Source: Pelobates cultripes (taxonomy: Eukaryota > Chordata > Amphibia > Anura > Pelobatidae). Taken from it: a stretch of DNA of 64,000 nt. Made by a program: the position numbers and the translations under genes. Of this stretch, positions 1-12,640 are shown in pieces. The notes beneath the pieces were generated by a model. The model ran no database searches. It saw nothing but the letters and a program-made list of their open reading frames with translations, and was not told the origin of the DNA. Each line of letters begins with the position of its first letter. Within the stretch, counting starts at the first letter, position 1. The stretch covers positions 354,126,258 through 354,190,257 of the forward strand of contig OW240913.1 of NCBI GenBank assembly GCA_933207985.1, read 5' to 3'.

Positions 1-1868
1 ACATTTAGAAATAATTGGCTGTGGAATAAATATACAAAGTATAAAACAAGATTGTAAATATGAACATACTTTATTAACCACATCACTAAAATCAAGTAGT
101 CCATCATGTATTATGCAGAATGAAATTTAGTCCATAAAGCCTTGCTCAAACGTATTCAAACTCTAGTTATGATTATCAGCCTTTAGAGGAACACATTCTC
201 CTGCCACATGCCTTTAGTCCATGATATAAAGCCTGTAAATTTGCTTTTCTTTACAGTAAAGGAAGTTTCAATGGGTCATATCATTCATGCAGTCAGAAAA
301 GGATTGAGTGAATAGACTCTACTTTTTCACAGTCAACATTACACTACCACTCCAGAGACTGAAAAAGATTGCTATAGCCGGTTTAAGTACCTTTGTTTTA
401 GAAATATGTGATTTAACTGTATTTACTATATGTGGGCAGACATTACTAATTTAGTAAATTTTGGCATGCATTCTTTGGGTTTTATCATATATTCTTACTA
501 TTAACAGTAAAATAACAGTAATATCTACATTTGATCCAGTGCTTTTCTCACCAATAGGTTATAACAACACACTTGCTCTCAAATGTAACTAAACCAGTAG
601 CTGATAAATAGATGTTCTTATTAAGCAACTATGCAGTCATTAGTGAATGAATCCTTTAAAGTCAGTAATACCTACATGATCTAAACACCTATTTAAACGC
701 ACAATAGAAAGTCAAGTCTACTCAGAATTTAAGCCTTGTAGTTTGTAGATTTTCCTGCAGAGCTATATCCTTCTACCTTGCTCTGTACTATCATGGTTGT
801 CTTCTCAACTCTGGAAAAGTCATGATAAGGTAACATTGAATATATTGTAATTGGTCTTCTAATGGTTTCATGTGGAGATAGAGCAAGAAGCCAGTTGACA
901 CTCTTGGGATGTTGCAGTGGAGCTAGATTCCAAGTGATAGATTTACGAGTTCTAGATTCTTTTTCCGTTTTACCTGAGCAATTAACATGTGTGTTGCATG
1001 GTTCTATCTACATGTTCCAGATTTTACCAGTTTTAAATATTTTTATAATTGTAATAAGGACTTCTATAACTTAAAAATTGTGGATTGTGTGGTGTAATCG
1101 CCGAATGCAATGTTGTTTGTATCTGCTGAATACTTTTATAAAACATTTCAAAATAAAGGGGGGGAAAAACATTTTGGTAGGGGATCTGTTGGATGGTACA
1201 ACTTGGAGTACCTGGTTTATTTTATTGAGAGTTTTAGGATTGATCTTAAAAATGTAAATCGGTTATTCTCCTAGCATCTTTAAAAATCAGGAAGGAAAAC
1301 ATTTGAGCTTTAGAATTATACTGCAATAGTTGCCATGGTGAGAATGCTGTCAATCTGAAGATGATTGAAACATTATTTGAGTCGCAAACTTAGGTGTAAA
1401 AATAGAGAGAAAACAACATAGCATTTACCTATTATTAAAGTAAGGAATCATGTATGCTATTGCCAAACATGCACTTACTGCCTATAAAGTTAATGCAGTT
1501 TATATTTCTTTTCAGACTACTGAGATATTGAAAGGAACTCTCAGAAGGGAAAATGTACATGACAGACGGAATAGTAAAGAGGCCTTTTCAAGTGTTTTAT
1601 CTGAACACTGAATAGCTAAAATGTTCAAGTGGATATTCTTGATTAAAGCCAAGGATGTAATGGATATAATGGATATATAAGAAATGAAAAGTTACTTTAA
1701 TTCTGACCAATTTTTACTATTCTATTTTATCTTACTTATTTTTCTTTTGTTATGTCACACTTTTTTTGTATCTTGTCTTAAGATTTGTACTTGTTTCTAT
1801 TCTTGTACAATGTATCTTCCTATTGACATTCAATAAACAAAGATTATACTGTTTTAAAAAAACAAAGT
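1..1868. other. Unassigned AT-rich DNA, no gene seen
   Basis: I see no convincing coding region or RNA gene. The last 150 bases (about 1700-1865) are pyrimidine-rich, contain an AATAAA at the end of a CAATAAAC context near 1830, and finish in an A-rich run just before the MITE. That could be the 3' end of an old retrotransposed sequence, but no coding part is recognisable upstream. Confidence 0.4.
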
Positions 1869-1870
1869 TA

Positions 1871-2801
1871 CCGTATATACTCGAGTATAAGCCAAGTTTT
1901 TCGGCACATTTTTTGTGCTGAAAAACCCCAACTCGGCTTATACTCGAGTCAGTCTGTATTATGGCAATTTACATTGCCATAATACAGACTGGGGGCTGGC
2001 AGAGCTGTTACTTACCTCTCCTGCAGCTCCTGTCCGCTCTCTCCTCCTCCGCGCCGGTCCGTGCAGCTCTTCTCTCAGCTCACACTGTAAGTCTCGCGAG
2101 AGCCGCACTATGACACTGGGAGCTGACCGAGGTGCTGACCGGACCGGCGCGGAGGAGGAGAGAGCTGGCAGGAGCTGCAGGAGAGGTAAGTTACAGCTCT
2201 GCCAGCCCCCCTCCTCCCCCCACTGAACTGCCAATGCCACTGGACCACCAGGGAAGGAGAGCCCCCCTCCCTGCCATGTATCAAGCAGGGAGGGGGGACA
2301 AAAATAAATAAATATAATAATAAAATATTAAAAATAATAATAAAATAAAAAATAATAATAATAACAAAATATTAATAAAACAAAAAAATTATTAAAATAA
2401 TTTAAAAAAAATAATAATAAAAATGCCCACCCCCCACCAAGGCTCTGCACACACACACAAACACACACACAAACACACTGCACTCATACACACACACAAA
2501 CACACTGCACTCATACACACACACTGCATTCATACACACACACTGCATTCATACACACACACTGCACTCACACACACACACTGCACTCATACACACACAC
2601 TGCACTCATTATATACACACACTGTAAATAAATATTCAATTAATATAATTTTTTTAGGATCTAATTTTATTTAGAAATTTACCATTAGCTGCATTTCCCA
2701 CCCTAGTCTTATACTCGAGTCAATAAGTTTTCCCAGTTTTTTGGGGTAAAATTAGGGGCCTCGGCTTATATTCGGGTCGGCTTATACTCGAGTATATACG
2801 G
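1871..2801. mobile_element. Foldback MITE with TA target site (copy 1)
   Basis: The element starts with CCGTATATACTCGAGTATAA and ends with its inverted complement, and is flanked by TA on both sides (1869-1870 and 2802-2803), as for Tc1/mariner-type insertions. The ends contain nested inverted repeats: ACTCGGCTTATACTCGAG at 1931-1948 folds back on the left terminus, and 1951-1990 is an 18-bp-arm hairpin with a 4-base loop. The interior has an A/T-rich block and a CA-rich microsatellite. It has no coding capacity; open frames over it are artefacts of the palindromes and the microsatellite. A second copy lies at 46639-47473. The superfamily is inferred from the TA target only. Confidence 0.8.
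2445..2628 (+). repeat. CA-rich microsatellite inside MITE copy 1
   Basis: Imperfect tandem repeat of units such as ACACACACTGCACTCATAC, about 20-24 bases per unit. The same kind of array sits at the same place in the second MITE copy (47075-47290), so it is part of the family consensus and not a locus-specific expansion. Confidence 0.85.
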
Positions 2802-2929
2802 TAGTTCAGTTACTTCTTGTAATTCACAGAATTACATCATACTGTGAATTCTGTGTGCTTACTATTCTTTGTTAACATTAACGCACTGATATAGATATAT
2901 GTTATGGACTTCTGAGAGATTAATGGGAG

Positions 2930-3960
2930 TCACTGAGGTGAGTTTCAGTTTCCTAGTACCTCACATCAGCCCGCAGTCATTACTCTAACTTAGGGGTGCG
3001 CCAGCACTTATCACTCAGTGTTGGGGTCTATGACCTGCATTGTGGTGTTCTATACCACATAGTTAAAACTTTGTATGCCATCTCTTGTGTTTTACTGGTC
3101 AATGCACAGTGATGGACCAGGTCACAGGTCTTGCCCCATTGTTGGTCAGTGAAAGTCTCCTCCACCGCAGTTTCCAACTCTTGTTTTGTAAGAATTTTGA
3201 TTATTTACTATGTACAGATAGGATAGGATATAGTGTGTAAGAGTGGGTCGGGGTCGTCCCTTAATTTCTCAAAAGGGATCGGTGTTCTACATCAGTCAGT
3301 TTTATGAGGTATGTGCGTCATGAATTGTTTTAATTATTTAAACTTATCTTGTCTCCTGTCAGTAGGCCTATATGTGCAACTTTGGAATTAAGCATGCAAA
3401 TGCCCGTGTCCCTAAGCCTGGGGCAAATTCTGGGTTATTTGTCAGGGGGTAAAGGGGGAGGGGAAGAATGAGAGGCCAAATTTCAAAGCGATCCTGTGCC
3501 AGATATTCAAAGTTGCTTTGACAAACAGCTGGCGATGTTAGAGTTTCCTACTCTCTGCTAGAGATATCCATGTTAATGCTTTTCCAAAGCTCATTAACCC
3601 CATCCTTAACCCATTGCAATAAGCTCTGTAAGTGAAAAGAGTGATAAGATAGTTGAAGGTCGGGAACTTCCGGCCCCATTCAGTTTTAGGTCTTGTCAGC
3701 ACTTATTCAGCACTTATTCAGTCTGGATTTGCTGGAGACCCAGATATATGTGATATTAGAGATCAGAAGGATGTGAAATACAGGGTCGGGATCTCAATGG
3801 GGAGTGTCTGGAAAAAGTAGAGTTGTGGCAAGTGGTTCATCTTTGTTACTGCAATGCCACCCAGCCATTACAGGTGAGACCAGCACTTTGTGGGAAAAAA
3901 GGTGAAATTAAACACAGTTATACTCTGACAGGGAGACCGGGGACCTAAATAATCTGTTAA
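2930..3960 (-). pseudogene. L1-Tx1-type LINE fragment, C-terminal part of ORF2, antisense
   Basis: On the minus strand, about 3860-3760 reads WLGGIAVTKMNHLPQLYFFQ followed by TLPIEIP. This matches the conserved segment after the reverse-transcriptase core in Tx1-clade L1 elements (W-L-G-R-I-A-x-x-K-M-N...LPxLLYLFQTLPI). Downstream (3750-3480) the residual reading continues with frameshifts and stops. Only the C-terminal part of ORF2 remains; endonuclease and catalytic RT motifs are absent. The last few hundred bases (2930-3250) are assigned by continuity only. The related LINE at 48.3-53.4 kb lies on the plus strand. Confidence 0.65.
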
Positions 3961-4156
3961 ACGCTATAGTGTCAGGAATCCATGTTTATAAACACAACAC
4001 AATAGTATTCCTTTAAATCTGATATGTCAAAGATTTCAGTTGGTTTTTAGAAGTTGTAAAACAAATATTGCCAGGAGTTTTTACTTTTTTAAAGTTTAAA
4101 CTTTTCAAAATTTGGCATGATGAGATTACAACTTTTACAGTAGTCACAGAATCCAA

Positions 4157-4249
4157 AACAGCAGCAGTGTACTCAGGTGACACACTTCCCTTTGGGAACT
4201 TCGGAGCATAAAAAAGGGGATTGTGTCACCTGAGTGCACTGCTGCTGTT
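4157..4249. repeat. Short inverted repeat / small MITE
   Basis: AACAGCAGCAGTGTACTCAG (4157-4176) pairs with its near-complement ending at 4249, and pairing continues through GTGACACA with one or two mismatches, leaving a central loop of about 25 bases. The hairpin arms are over 30 bp. I see no clear target duplication, so it may be a MITE core or a local hairpin. Confidence 0.6.
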
Positions 4250-4508
4250 ATGATCTGAGCCTGTCATTTGAGGCTCAAATCCATGTTTTGACTTTATACT
4301 CACAAGAGTGTTAAAAGTTACACATCATAGAGTTCTCTTTCCCTTATTGTTTCCTCTCTCCAGCTATACAATAATATATTACTATTCAATATCACCATTT
4401 AAGGGGTAAGTGTATGCTGTGTTATATTGTGTAGTGATCCACTCTGGAGGCCCGTGGTTGTGTTTCACCCTAAAGCTTTCTAGTTTTTTTTTGTTTGACA
4501 GCATAGAC

Positions 4509-4644
4509 CAGGGGCAGGCAACCTTCGGCACTCCAGATGTTGTGGACTACATCCCCCATAATGCTCTTACACCCATAATGCTGGCAAAGCATCATGGGAG
4601 GTGTAGTCCAAAACATTTGCAGTGCCGAAGGTTGCCTATGCCTG
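4509..4644. mobile_element. hAT-type MITE, 136 bp, with perfect 8-bp target duplication
   Basis: The terminal inverted repeats begin CAGGGGCAGGCAACCTTCGG on the left; the right end is the complement of CAGGCATAGGCAACCTTCGG. The flanks are identical 8-mers, GCATAGAC at 4501-4508 and 4645-4652, the target-duplication length of hAT transposons, and the CAGGGG terminus fits that superfamily. The interior is almost entirely self-complementary and non-coding, so this is a non-autonomous copy. Confidence 0.9.
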
Positions 4645-5418
4645 GCATAGACCATCGTGTTGTCCTTAAGTCATGGTCACATGTAAACAATGTGTCATTT
4701 TATTATGCAGACTCAAACATTTTTTATTTTAATTTAGTTCAACACATTATACATGTTTGTAATAAAATTGCCAATCAATGTCCATACTAATAATTGAAGG
4801 CCAAAAACTAAAAAGCACAGTTGGTTCCCTATTTAGACATCAGGGTGAATTATAGATATGATAGGATGTATTTAGTGACATCTATCATTTTATTGCTGTT
4901 ACACATCTGCCATTATTTTAATCTCCTTTTCATTTCTTTTAATAGCCAGCATCCAAGGATGAAAATTATAGCAAAATGATTCACTAGAATGTGTCAGCTT
5001 AGGTTCCCAAGAGAGTAGCTGTGTTTAGATGCTTGCAAGGAAAAATTTGATTATTTACTATGTTTACAACAATGTTATTGTGAACAGAGAGAGAAAAAAA
5101 TTGATTTATCAATTTAAAATAAATGTGTAATGCATTCTCTTTTGAATAAACAATATCTTTGTTGAGCCTGAAGACAAAGCAATCCTGGAAGTTAAAAAGT
5201 ATCAGCTTTAAAGTATAGGTCAGATTGTTCAAATAACACATTGTGTTGATCATGTGTGAAATAGCTCAATTGAATAGTCAGGATCACTGGTTAATTTTTT
5301 GGCAGGGTTAACCTAACACATCATCTTCAAGGTCAAGGACATGTTAGTATTGTGTCGGATGTATGATGACCTTAGATAAATATATGCACATATCATTGAC
5401 ACATGAACTATTCATGTA

Positions 5419-6700
5419 CAGTTTTGCTCAAAAGTTTGCATACCTTTGGAGAATTGGTAATATATGTACTATTTTTAAAGAAAACATGAGTGAGCCGGCA
5501 AAACACATTTATTTTATTTCTTATGGGATTCATAAAAAAACACATGGCAAACAAAAAAAAATGAAATGATGCCTGTTAAAAATTCTGCTTAGTTCTTAAT
5601 TCTGTGTATTGCCCCCGTAATCATCAATTATAGCGTGCAGTCTTTTGTAATAGTTGTCTATGAGGCCCCTAATTCTTGCAGGTGGTATAGCTGCCCATTC
5701 GTCTGGGCAAAATGCCTCCAAGTCATGCAGTCTTTGGTCATCTTGAATGAACAGTACATTTGAAATCTCCCCGGAGTGGCTCAATGACATTAAGTTCAGG
5801 AAACTGTGATGGCCACTCCAGAAACTTCATCCTTTTCTGCTGTAACCACTGGAGGGTCAACTTGGCCTTGTGTTTAGGGTCACTGTGATGCTGAAAAGTC
5901 CAAGAGCACCCTATGCGCAAACTTCAAGCAAAAGAATGAAAATTGTCTGCCAGTATTTTCTGATAACATGCTGCATTCATCTGGCCATCAATTTTCACAA
6001 GATTCACCATGCCGTTAGAGCTCACATACCCACACAACATCAGTGAGCCACCACCATGCTTGCAGTGTGGATGGTATTCTTTTCACTATAGGCCTTGTTG
6101 ACCCCCCTCCAAACATAGCGCTTATGGCCGTGACCATAAAGATCTATTTTGGTCCCGTCACTCCAAATCACAGTGTGCCAGAAGCTGTGAGGCATGTCAA
6201 TGTGTTGTCAGGCATATTGTAACTTGGCTTTTTTGTGCCATTGGCACAGTAAAGGCTTCTTTCTGGCAACTCGACCATGGAGAACATTTTTGTTCGAGTA
6301 TCGTTGTATTGTGCTCCTTGAAACAACCACGCAGTCTTTATTGAGAGCAGCCTGTATTTCTCCTAAGGTTATCTGTGTTTTTTTCTTTGTATCCCGAACA
6401 ATTGTTCTGGCAGTTGTGGCTGAAATCTTTCTTGTTCTACCTGACCTTGGCTTGGTATCAAGAGATCCAAGAATTTTCCACTTCCTAATTAGTGATTGAA
6501 CAGTACTGATTGGTATTTTCAAGGCTTAGGATGTCTTTTTATATCCTTTTCCATCTTTATAAAGTTCCATTTACTTGTTATGCAGGTCTTTTGACAGTTC
6601 TTTTCTGCTCCTCATGGCTCAGTATCTAGCCTGCTCAGTGCATCCATGTGAGAGTTAACAAACTCATTGACTATTTATACACAGACACTAATTGCAATTT
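5419..6700 (-). mobile_element. Tc1-like DNA transposon relic
   Basis: The left end, CAGTTTTGCTCAAAAGTTTG, lies next to TA (5417-5418) and is a typical Tc1-family inverted-repeat end. The transposase is read on the minus strand from about 6620 down to 5596. I could not find a matching right-hand terminal repeat up to 6860, so the 5' end is diverged or missing and the right limit is approximate. Confidence 0.85.
5596..6620 (-). pseudogene. Tc1-like transposase, broken
   Basis: A start (MRSRKELSKDLHNK) at about 6615 runs into an in-frame stop. The helix-turn-helix/linker region is then open from 6522 (STVQSLIRKWK ... KPRSGRTRKIS), followed by a decayed middle, a segment at 5738-5920 reading DPKH ... 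FLEWPSQFPELNVIEPL, and a C-terminal piece at 5596-5790. Family knowledge: Tc1 transposases use a D-D-E triad. The glutamate context (PELNVIE) survives, but the second aspartate position before DPKH reads H-H-S where D-N or similar is expected. The stops, frameshifts and this loss make it inactive. Confidence 0.85.
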
Positions 6701-6859
6701 AAAAAGTCACAGGTGTGGAAAATGAACTTTTAATTGCCATTTTAACCTGTGTGTGTCACCTTGTGCGTTTGTTTCATATTCCTGTCCCACTGATACAGTA
6801 ATGATCTCGATGAGTAAAGAACGCAATTTTCACAGAAGTCTTATCTTCATAGCCATGCT

Positions 6860-8365
6860 ATTCAGATCACATTGTTTAATGGTGTGATACTCTAGGAGTC
6901 ACCAAGAATGCTCCAAACAACTAACTATGGATTTCAATAGGGGTAAAATGTGTTCCGAGGCAATCTTTGTTCAAGTCTCATTGTACTTCTGCTGAGCAGG
7001 CATGGTTTGTTTCCACCTGTGATTTTCCATATAACTGATATAATAATATTATTATTTTTTTAAATCAACATTCACGTGTACACGATCTTGCAAAATTACA
7101 TGCCTAAAAGTGTCCTTACTCCACTAGGATGTAGCTCTCACCGTAAATACAAGCCAATACTATATATATTAATCCTATACTCACAGGAGACTCCTCTTCT
7201 GCCAATATCTTTTTCTCATATCAAGATGGTTTGTCAATGTAAAAACATAGATTGGAGCAGTTTGCACTCTGTCTGACAAAGAACTGTCATCTATAGCTGT
7301 CATAGAAATATATAGATTCTAGTGAAAAGTGTCATAGGCGTTCATAATGGAGGGTTTTGATGGTTGAAGCTGCAGATGTCTATAGAAAGTAGACATGGAA
7401 GGAAGATGTCACTTTGTTTTTTTGTTTAAATTTACTTAAAGCAGGAGCCTTATATAAAAGAAAAGACCACTAGTACAGTACTCTGCAAGGATACCTAGGT
7501 AGGAGGTTAGTGGTCCCCTATTGACTGTATAGAGGGGATGCTGAGGAGCAGAACTTAGAGCCCACCTCTTGCGTTCCAGCAACGCTTTAATTGAGATCCA
7601 GGAGATCATCAACAATTCATTGTTCTTGGGTAGAAAGGAGGGGACAAGGCGTTGAAAACAGTTTATGTATCATGACATATCCCCACTTCTGTGGCTAGTG
7701 GTTATTGAGTTTTGCTTGGGGCTCAAGCCCCAGATATTTCTGGAAAAAGCAATACTTCTAAAGAATGGAATGAATTAGCTTTATCCAATTATATCATTGG
7801 TTTTCTAGTAAATGTAGTTGGTTTTGCTCTTTTCTGTATTTATAACACATTTGCGATTTATTGGATACATTTGTGTTGAATTCCCTGCAGCTGCAATATT
7901 TAGTGTCTTGTGTCAGTGATATGCCCGATTAGCTTTCAACGTGTCATTCGTGGTACCCTCTCCCAAACATACTAACCTTTAAAGCGAACCCCTGACTGCT
8001 TTCATGATTTATTCGATATACTGGATAAAGACATATCTCCTTTAGCATTCCTCGAATGAACATCAGACAGTGTCCTTAAGTCATTCCTTTTATTCCTGTC
8101 TTTAAAATCAATCCACAAAGTTGGCTATAAAGGACATGAACAGATTGACTGCAGGCAAAATGAATTACTAATTTCTTTGTCTTGCACCCGACAGTATTTA
8201 TTCACAAGCAAAAACATCAAGGCATAGTGATTTATCAAAGTTTTTTTTTAAAGTGTCGAAAAAAACCAATTTGTCATGAAATGTGCTTGCTGGTTCCACT
8301 GGTTTCCTTGGTGATTCATACTTTTAGTACTTTTTAGAACATAATACATTGATATATTCTTTAAA
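6860..8365. other. Unassigned DNA
   Basis: No gene or recognisable repeat end is visible. The stretch is moderately AT-rich. Short GC-balanced patches, for example 7500-7700, do not give a sustained reading frame on either strand. Confidence 0.4.
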
Positions 8366-8372
8366 TGGAAAG

Positions 8373-8520
8373 CTTGTTTGGACAGGGCCCTCTTCACCCC
8401 CTGTTCCCGTATGTTATACATGTTTAGTTATAATTAAATATCTGTCTTGTTTCCTATTGTACAGCCGTATGGAGTATGTTGTCGCTATAAAAATAATTGT
8501 AGCTGTAATAAATCTGCTCT
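8373..8520 (+). mobile_element. L2-like LINE 3' tail
   Basis: The segment runs from GGACAGGGCCCTCTTCACCC through ATTGTACAGCCGTATGGAG to GTCGCTATAAAAATAAT. This is a recurrent 3' untranslated tail in frog LINE copies, normally just downstream of a C-terminal coding segment like the one at 18290-18660. Only the tail remains here. The family assignment is from memory of the consensus pattern. Confidence 0.55.
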
Positions 8521-8984
8521 GATATGTGTTACTCTTGCGCCAAGTGTTAAATGTTTAAAATAAATATTATATGTTTCCAAAAGTAATTCTTCCTCATTTA
8601 AACACTCTGCCCCAAAGCAGCATGTTTGCCTTGTTAAACAGGATACATAATGTCTGCTGCCTTAGAAAATTAAAAATATAAAAATACAGTATATCTAAAA
8701 CACCATATAGAATTTCAGCTTGCTATTAAAATATATAATTTTATTAATGCAAAAGCTGGCCTTGTAAAACAAAAAAACTATTCACAAAGTATAATGAATA
8801 GGATTGTTTCCACGCTTATATTTTTAGATTTTACGTATTACTTCTTTTTTATACCTTTAATAGTAGGAACTTGAAATTCATGAGCTTTCAGAGCAATACG
8901 TCTTTCTCTCTTTGTGACTGCATTATGCCGGCCTACTAATTCTAGAACACGGACATCTCTCTCTCGAGGATGATATAAAATATA

Positions 8985-9245
8985 TTCCCCCCACCAGTGG
9001 ATTTAGATGTGGCTTCTAAGCCATATTTAAGTAGCTATAGACCCAGGATCTGCTGCTCTTTAATGGACAGTGCAAGGTTTATTATCTTCATTAGTTTAGT
9101 CTATAATGATCGCAGTGTTCATTCTGGCAGATTAATGGCCGCTAATATTTTCTTTTATTGGTTACATAGTGCAGCCTACGTAAATTTAGGACAAGGACAT
9201 ATCGATATTTAGCAGCATCTAATTACAGGATAAGGAATTAAGTTT
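8985..9245. promoter_or_regulatory. Candidate conserved non-coding element
   Basis: A block of high-complexity sequence rich in TTAAT, ATTA and TTTAAGT motifs, without microsatellites or repeat ends, set in AT-rich DNA. It reads like vertebrate developmental enhancers, but the claim rests on texture alone. The 71-codon frame over it has no recognisable protein features. Confidence 0.25.
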
Positions 9246-10029
9246 GTTTTTGGTTTTTACTTTACACGATATTTATTAGATTTCTCTTTATTTTACTTTA
9301 CTGATGCAGAGATGTGGTGGATGACACTGCGTCCTTCGCATTTCAGAAGCGCACTTGATATCGACACAGAGTCATCATCTGCAGCTAAAGAGTTAATGGA
9401 ATGAGATCAGCTTAGAGTAGAAGTATTCACAAAAATTTGAAAAGTACAATTTTTGCCCATTATAGACTCCCTATTTAATCTACACTTGTGCCCGGTATAT
9501 GAGATTAGAGAGAGAGAGAGATCGACCTTTCTCTGAAGTGATGCTTAATTTTTGTCAAAACCAAAGACGTACAAGGCAAAGCCGAGGAGGAGCTATATAT
9601 AGATGGTTTAATTTATTCTCTGTTCTCTATACTTTATCTATACTGACTGCCATACATATCCATTAAACATAGGGATTAGTAAACAGAAAATTATTGACAT
9701 CGTATTCCAGTTCAGACAAGGCAAAGGCGAAGGCACACAAAACGAAGACGAAAAATAGAAACATTGTTTGATTTTCTGTTTCCTCTTTATGCTCTCTATA
9801 TGTTGACCGCCATACACATTGATTAAACATAGAGATAAGTACATGTAACATTACAAATTATGGGAAGTGACAGTCGACTTTTTATAATGGGATAATGGGA
9901 TTCATTCAGTCACATTAACTCATTACGTCAAATGATGTGGCGAGGATACTTAATATAACAGATCACCTGGCACCCCGACTGGGTACCTCCATTGAAGGAT
10001 GCTCCTAGCGCTTACAGAGGGCTTCAAGC

Positions 10030-11640
10030 GCTCCGCATACACCACATACCCAAGTATTTGAAAGAGTGGACTGCAGTCAGTGTACCATTTGAATTTGTTT
10101 TGATTGATAGGTGGGAATTGTGTAATTTGTGTAATTTAGGTACTGTTCCAAAGATCATTGTGACAGTTTTGTCAGTGTTCAGGAAGAGTTTGTTTTTTGC
10201 GATCCACTTTTCTACCTCTGTAAACTGGTCTTGGAGCACACCCTCAAGCTGCGGTAGATAGGATTTGTTCGCATAGATTACTGTGTCGTCTGCGTACATG
10301 TGTACATTTGAGGATTTGCAGACATTAGGCAGATCATTTATAAATAATGTAAATAGTAGGGGGCCGAGAATGGAACCTTGGGGAACACCACACGTGACTG
10401 GGAGAGGGAGTCGCTGTCAGGAATGGACACATATTGCGAGCGATCCGATACATACGATCGAAACCAGGTTAGCGAATGATCACCAATACCGGAGTTTTTA
10501 AGTTTGTGCAGTAGAATGTCGTGGTCTACTGTGTCAAAGGCCTTTGCAAAATCAAGGAAAATAGCTCCAGTTAGGTCTCTTTGTTCCATGCCAGTTTGGA
10601 TGTCATTGCAAACTTTTAAGAGGGCAGTTGTAGTGGAGTGATTCTGGCGAAAGCCTGATTGATCAGGGGTTAGATAGTTTGATTGTTGGTAGTACTCACA
10701 TAGTTGCGTATGGACACATTTTTGACAATACCGGGAGTAATGATATTGGGCGATAGTGTCACTTTTATTGATAGGCACTACTCTCGCAGTCTTCCAAAGT
10801 TTGGGTATGTATCCAGACACCAAGGATTCGTTAATTAGAGTTGCAACGGGTTTAGCAATTGCCGGCGCACTGAGCTTCAACAGCATTGTTGGGATTTGAT
10901 CAGGTCCAGACTGGTTTTTTCATTTTTAGATTATTAAGATGTTTTTTAATGACACTAGCAGGTACAGGTCTAAAAATGAATTTGTCTATATTGGGCCTTT
11001 GCAAATTTAGTGGGACCTGATCCACATTTGTAGTTTCAGGATACGTGTCATTTATTAGCTTGGCAATCAGGGCAGTAGAGCATCCGACAAAATAATTGTT
11101 AAAGGCATTTGCTACATCTAAGGGAAGTTGCATGGTTTGGTTATCCACTTTGACAGTGGAGGGTTGGGAGTGGATTGGGGGAGTTTGTAGTTTATTTATG
11201 ACTTTCCAAAAGTTTCTAGGGTTTGAGATGTTATTGTTAAGATTTTCATAGAAATATTGGGCCTTGGCCAATTTTGTCTTTTTTGTGCATATATTTCGCC
11301 ATTGTCTATATGCACAGTGATCATTCATAGAGCCAGTACGCTTAAACTTTGACCACAAAGAATCCTGAAACTGGTACATTTGGATGAGATCAGCTGTGAT
11401 CCAGTTCATATGTGCTCCTTTTACCCTCACCTTACACAGCGGGGCATGCAAATTGCAAATTTGTAGGAGTTCAGACTGAAAGTATTCAACAGCACAGTCT
11501 AGATCTGGGATAATGTTTAATTTGTGCCATGGGAGGTTCTTGATGTCATTTAGAAAGGATTCAAGATTAAATTTTTTATTTTAACCTTGGGAGAGGATTT
11601 AATAGCCTTTATTTTGTGCACGCAGTACACTAAACAGTGA
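10030..11640 (-). pseudogene. L2-like non-LTR retrotransposon, partial ORF2, antisense
   Basis: The minus strand encodes, from about 11635 down, the post-endonuclease linker (WITADLIQMYQF ... NFWKVINKLQ), the RT entry (FRPVPASVIKKHLNNLKMKK), then DQSGFRQNHSTTTALLKV and AIFLDFAKAFDTVDHDILL (motif A region), and after a frameshift YADDTVIYANK (catalytic ADD, about 10295) followed by LNTDKTVTMIF. Stops and shifts near 10340 and 10890 disable it. It lacks the endonuclease at its 5' end and is cut at the 3' end after HSFKYLGM (about 10040). The plus-strand fragment at 28583-28921 encodes nearly the same NTDKTVTMIFG ... HSFKYLGM segment, so both copies are one family. Clade placement (L2/jockey superfamily) is by motif resemblance. 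Confidence 0.88.
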
Positions 11641-11644
11641 ATTG

Positions 11645-12640
11645 TTCCATGCTAGCAAAGCCAAGCCTGGTAGATGCAGCAAATGTTTCAGTATTATTTG
11701 GCTCATTGAAGCCTTAATAAAATATTCCTCAACAATCCGGCATTTATAACTTCCATTAATGTCTTCTTTTCCAATGTATAGCTTTTTACAAAGAGATATT
11801 CTCCAGATGCAAATATTTATGGTGTAAAAATTATGTATAATTTATTAGAACCACAGTCAGTTATTAAGAAATACACCTGTTTTGGAAGGGTGAATGCATC
11901 TGCCTCTGGCTGTGACAAGATCCACGTACGTAACTATTCTGCATATCAGCTTATTTCATTCTTCATTTATGCCGACTTTATATTTTGCATGTTCATTTTC
12001 TATTCATCTGTAAAATAAATAACATTTTATATTAATAAAATATTATATAAAATGTTATGCTTCCACTACTGTCTTCCTGCTTTCTTTCTCTTTGTTTTAA
12101 GAACTGGAGGTTCTAAATTCTTGATTTAAATTAAATTGGATAATCATCTATTCGTTGACATTAAAAATGATTGTGATAGCTCCAGGCGGACATTGGTCCC
12201 ATTGTGCATATGATAACCCTTTAAATGGTCCAATTAAAATGTGAGGTTTAAAATGTCAGGCCTAGACAACATGTTTTCCCGTATACAATTCAATTATTGA
12301 TTAGATTTTTAGAACGCTAGACAAGGACTTATTAAACGGGTTCATCTTACTGCAATCTGATAAATACTAGCTCGGTTTCAAACAAAAATTGCAATTTAAC
12401 ACACAAGTAAATACAAGCTGTTTAAAAATATTTTACCTTTTATATAATTTACACATGACACGTACTCATATTTTTATGATCCCAGATTGGTTAGCTTGTG
12501 CATTGTGCAATTGAATTTTATACATTTAAAATAAATGATCCCTTATTTTATTCCTTATGTATTTACTATTATTTTCATTTAGTATCGTATTCAGCCTTTT
12601 TTTCTCCATGAATATTTACTTCTTATGAAGTGGTTTTAAT
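11645..12640. other. Unassigned AT-rich DNA
   Basis: AT-rich single-copy-looking DNA with no sustained coding frame. ATATTAATAAAATATTATAT at 12027-12046 is a short AT palindrome. Confidence 0.4.

Noticed and set aside
1915..2240. Overlapping frames of 93-103 codons on both strands
   Set aside because: They lie in the palindromic end of a MITE; symmetry of the inverted repeats keeps both strands open.
2445..2628. Possible CRISPR-like array (regular units about 22 bases long)
   Set aside because: Units are CA-rich microsatellite variants without unique spacers, within a transposon in a vertebrate genome.
6194..6499. 101-codon plus-strand frame
   Set aside because: Antisense shadow of the Tc1 transposase N-terminal region.
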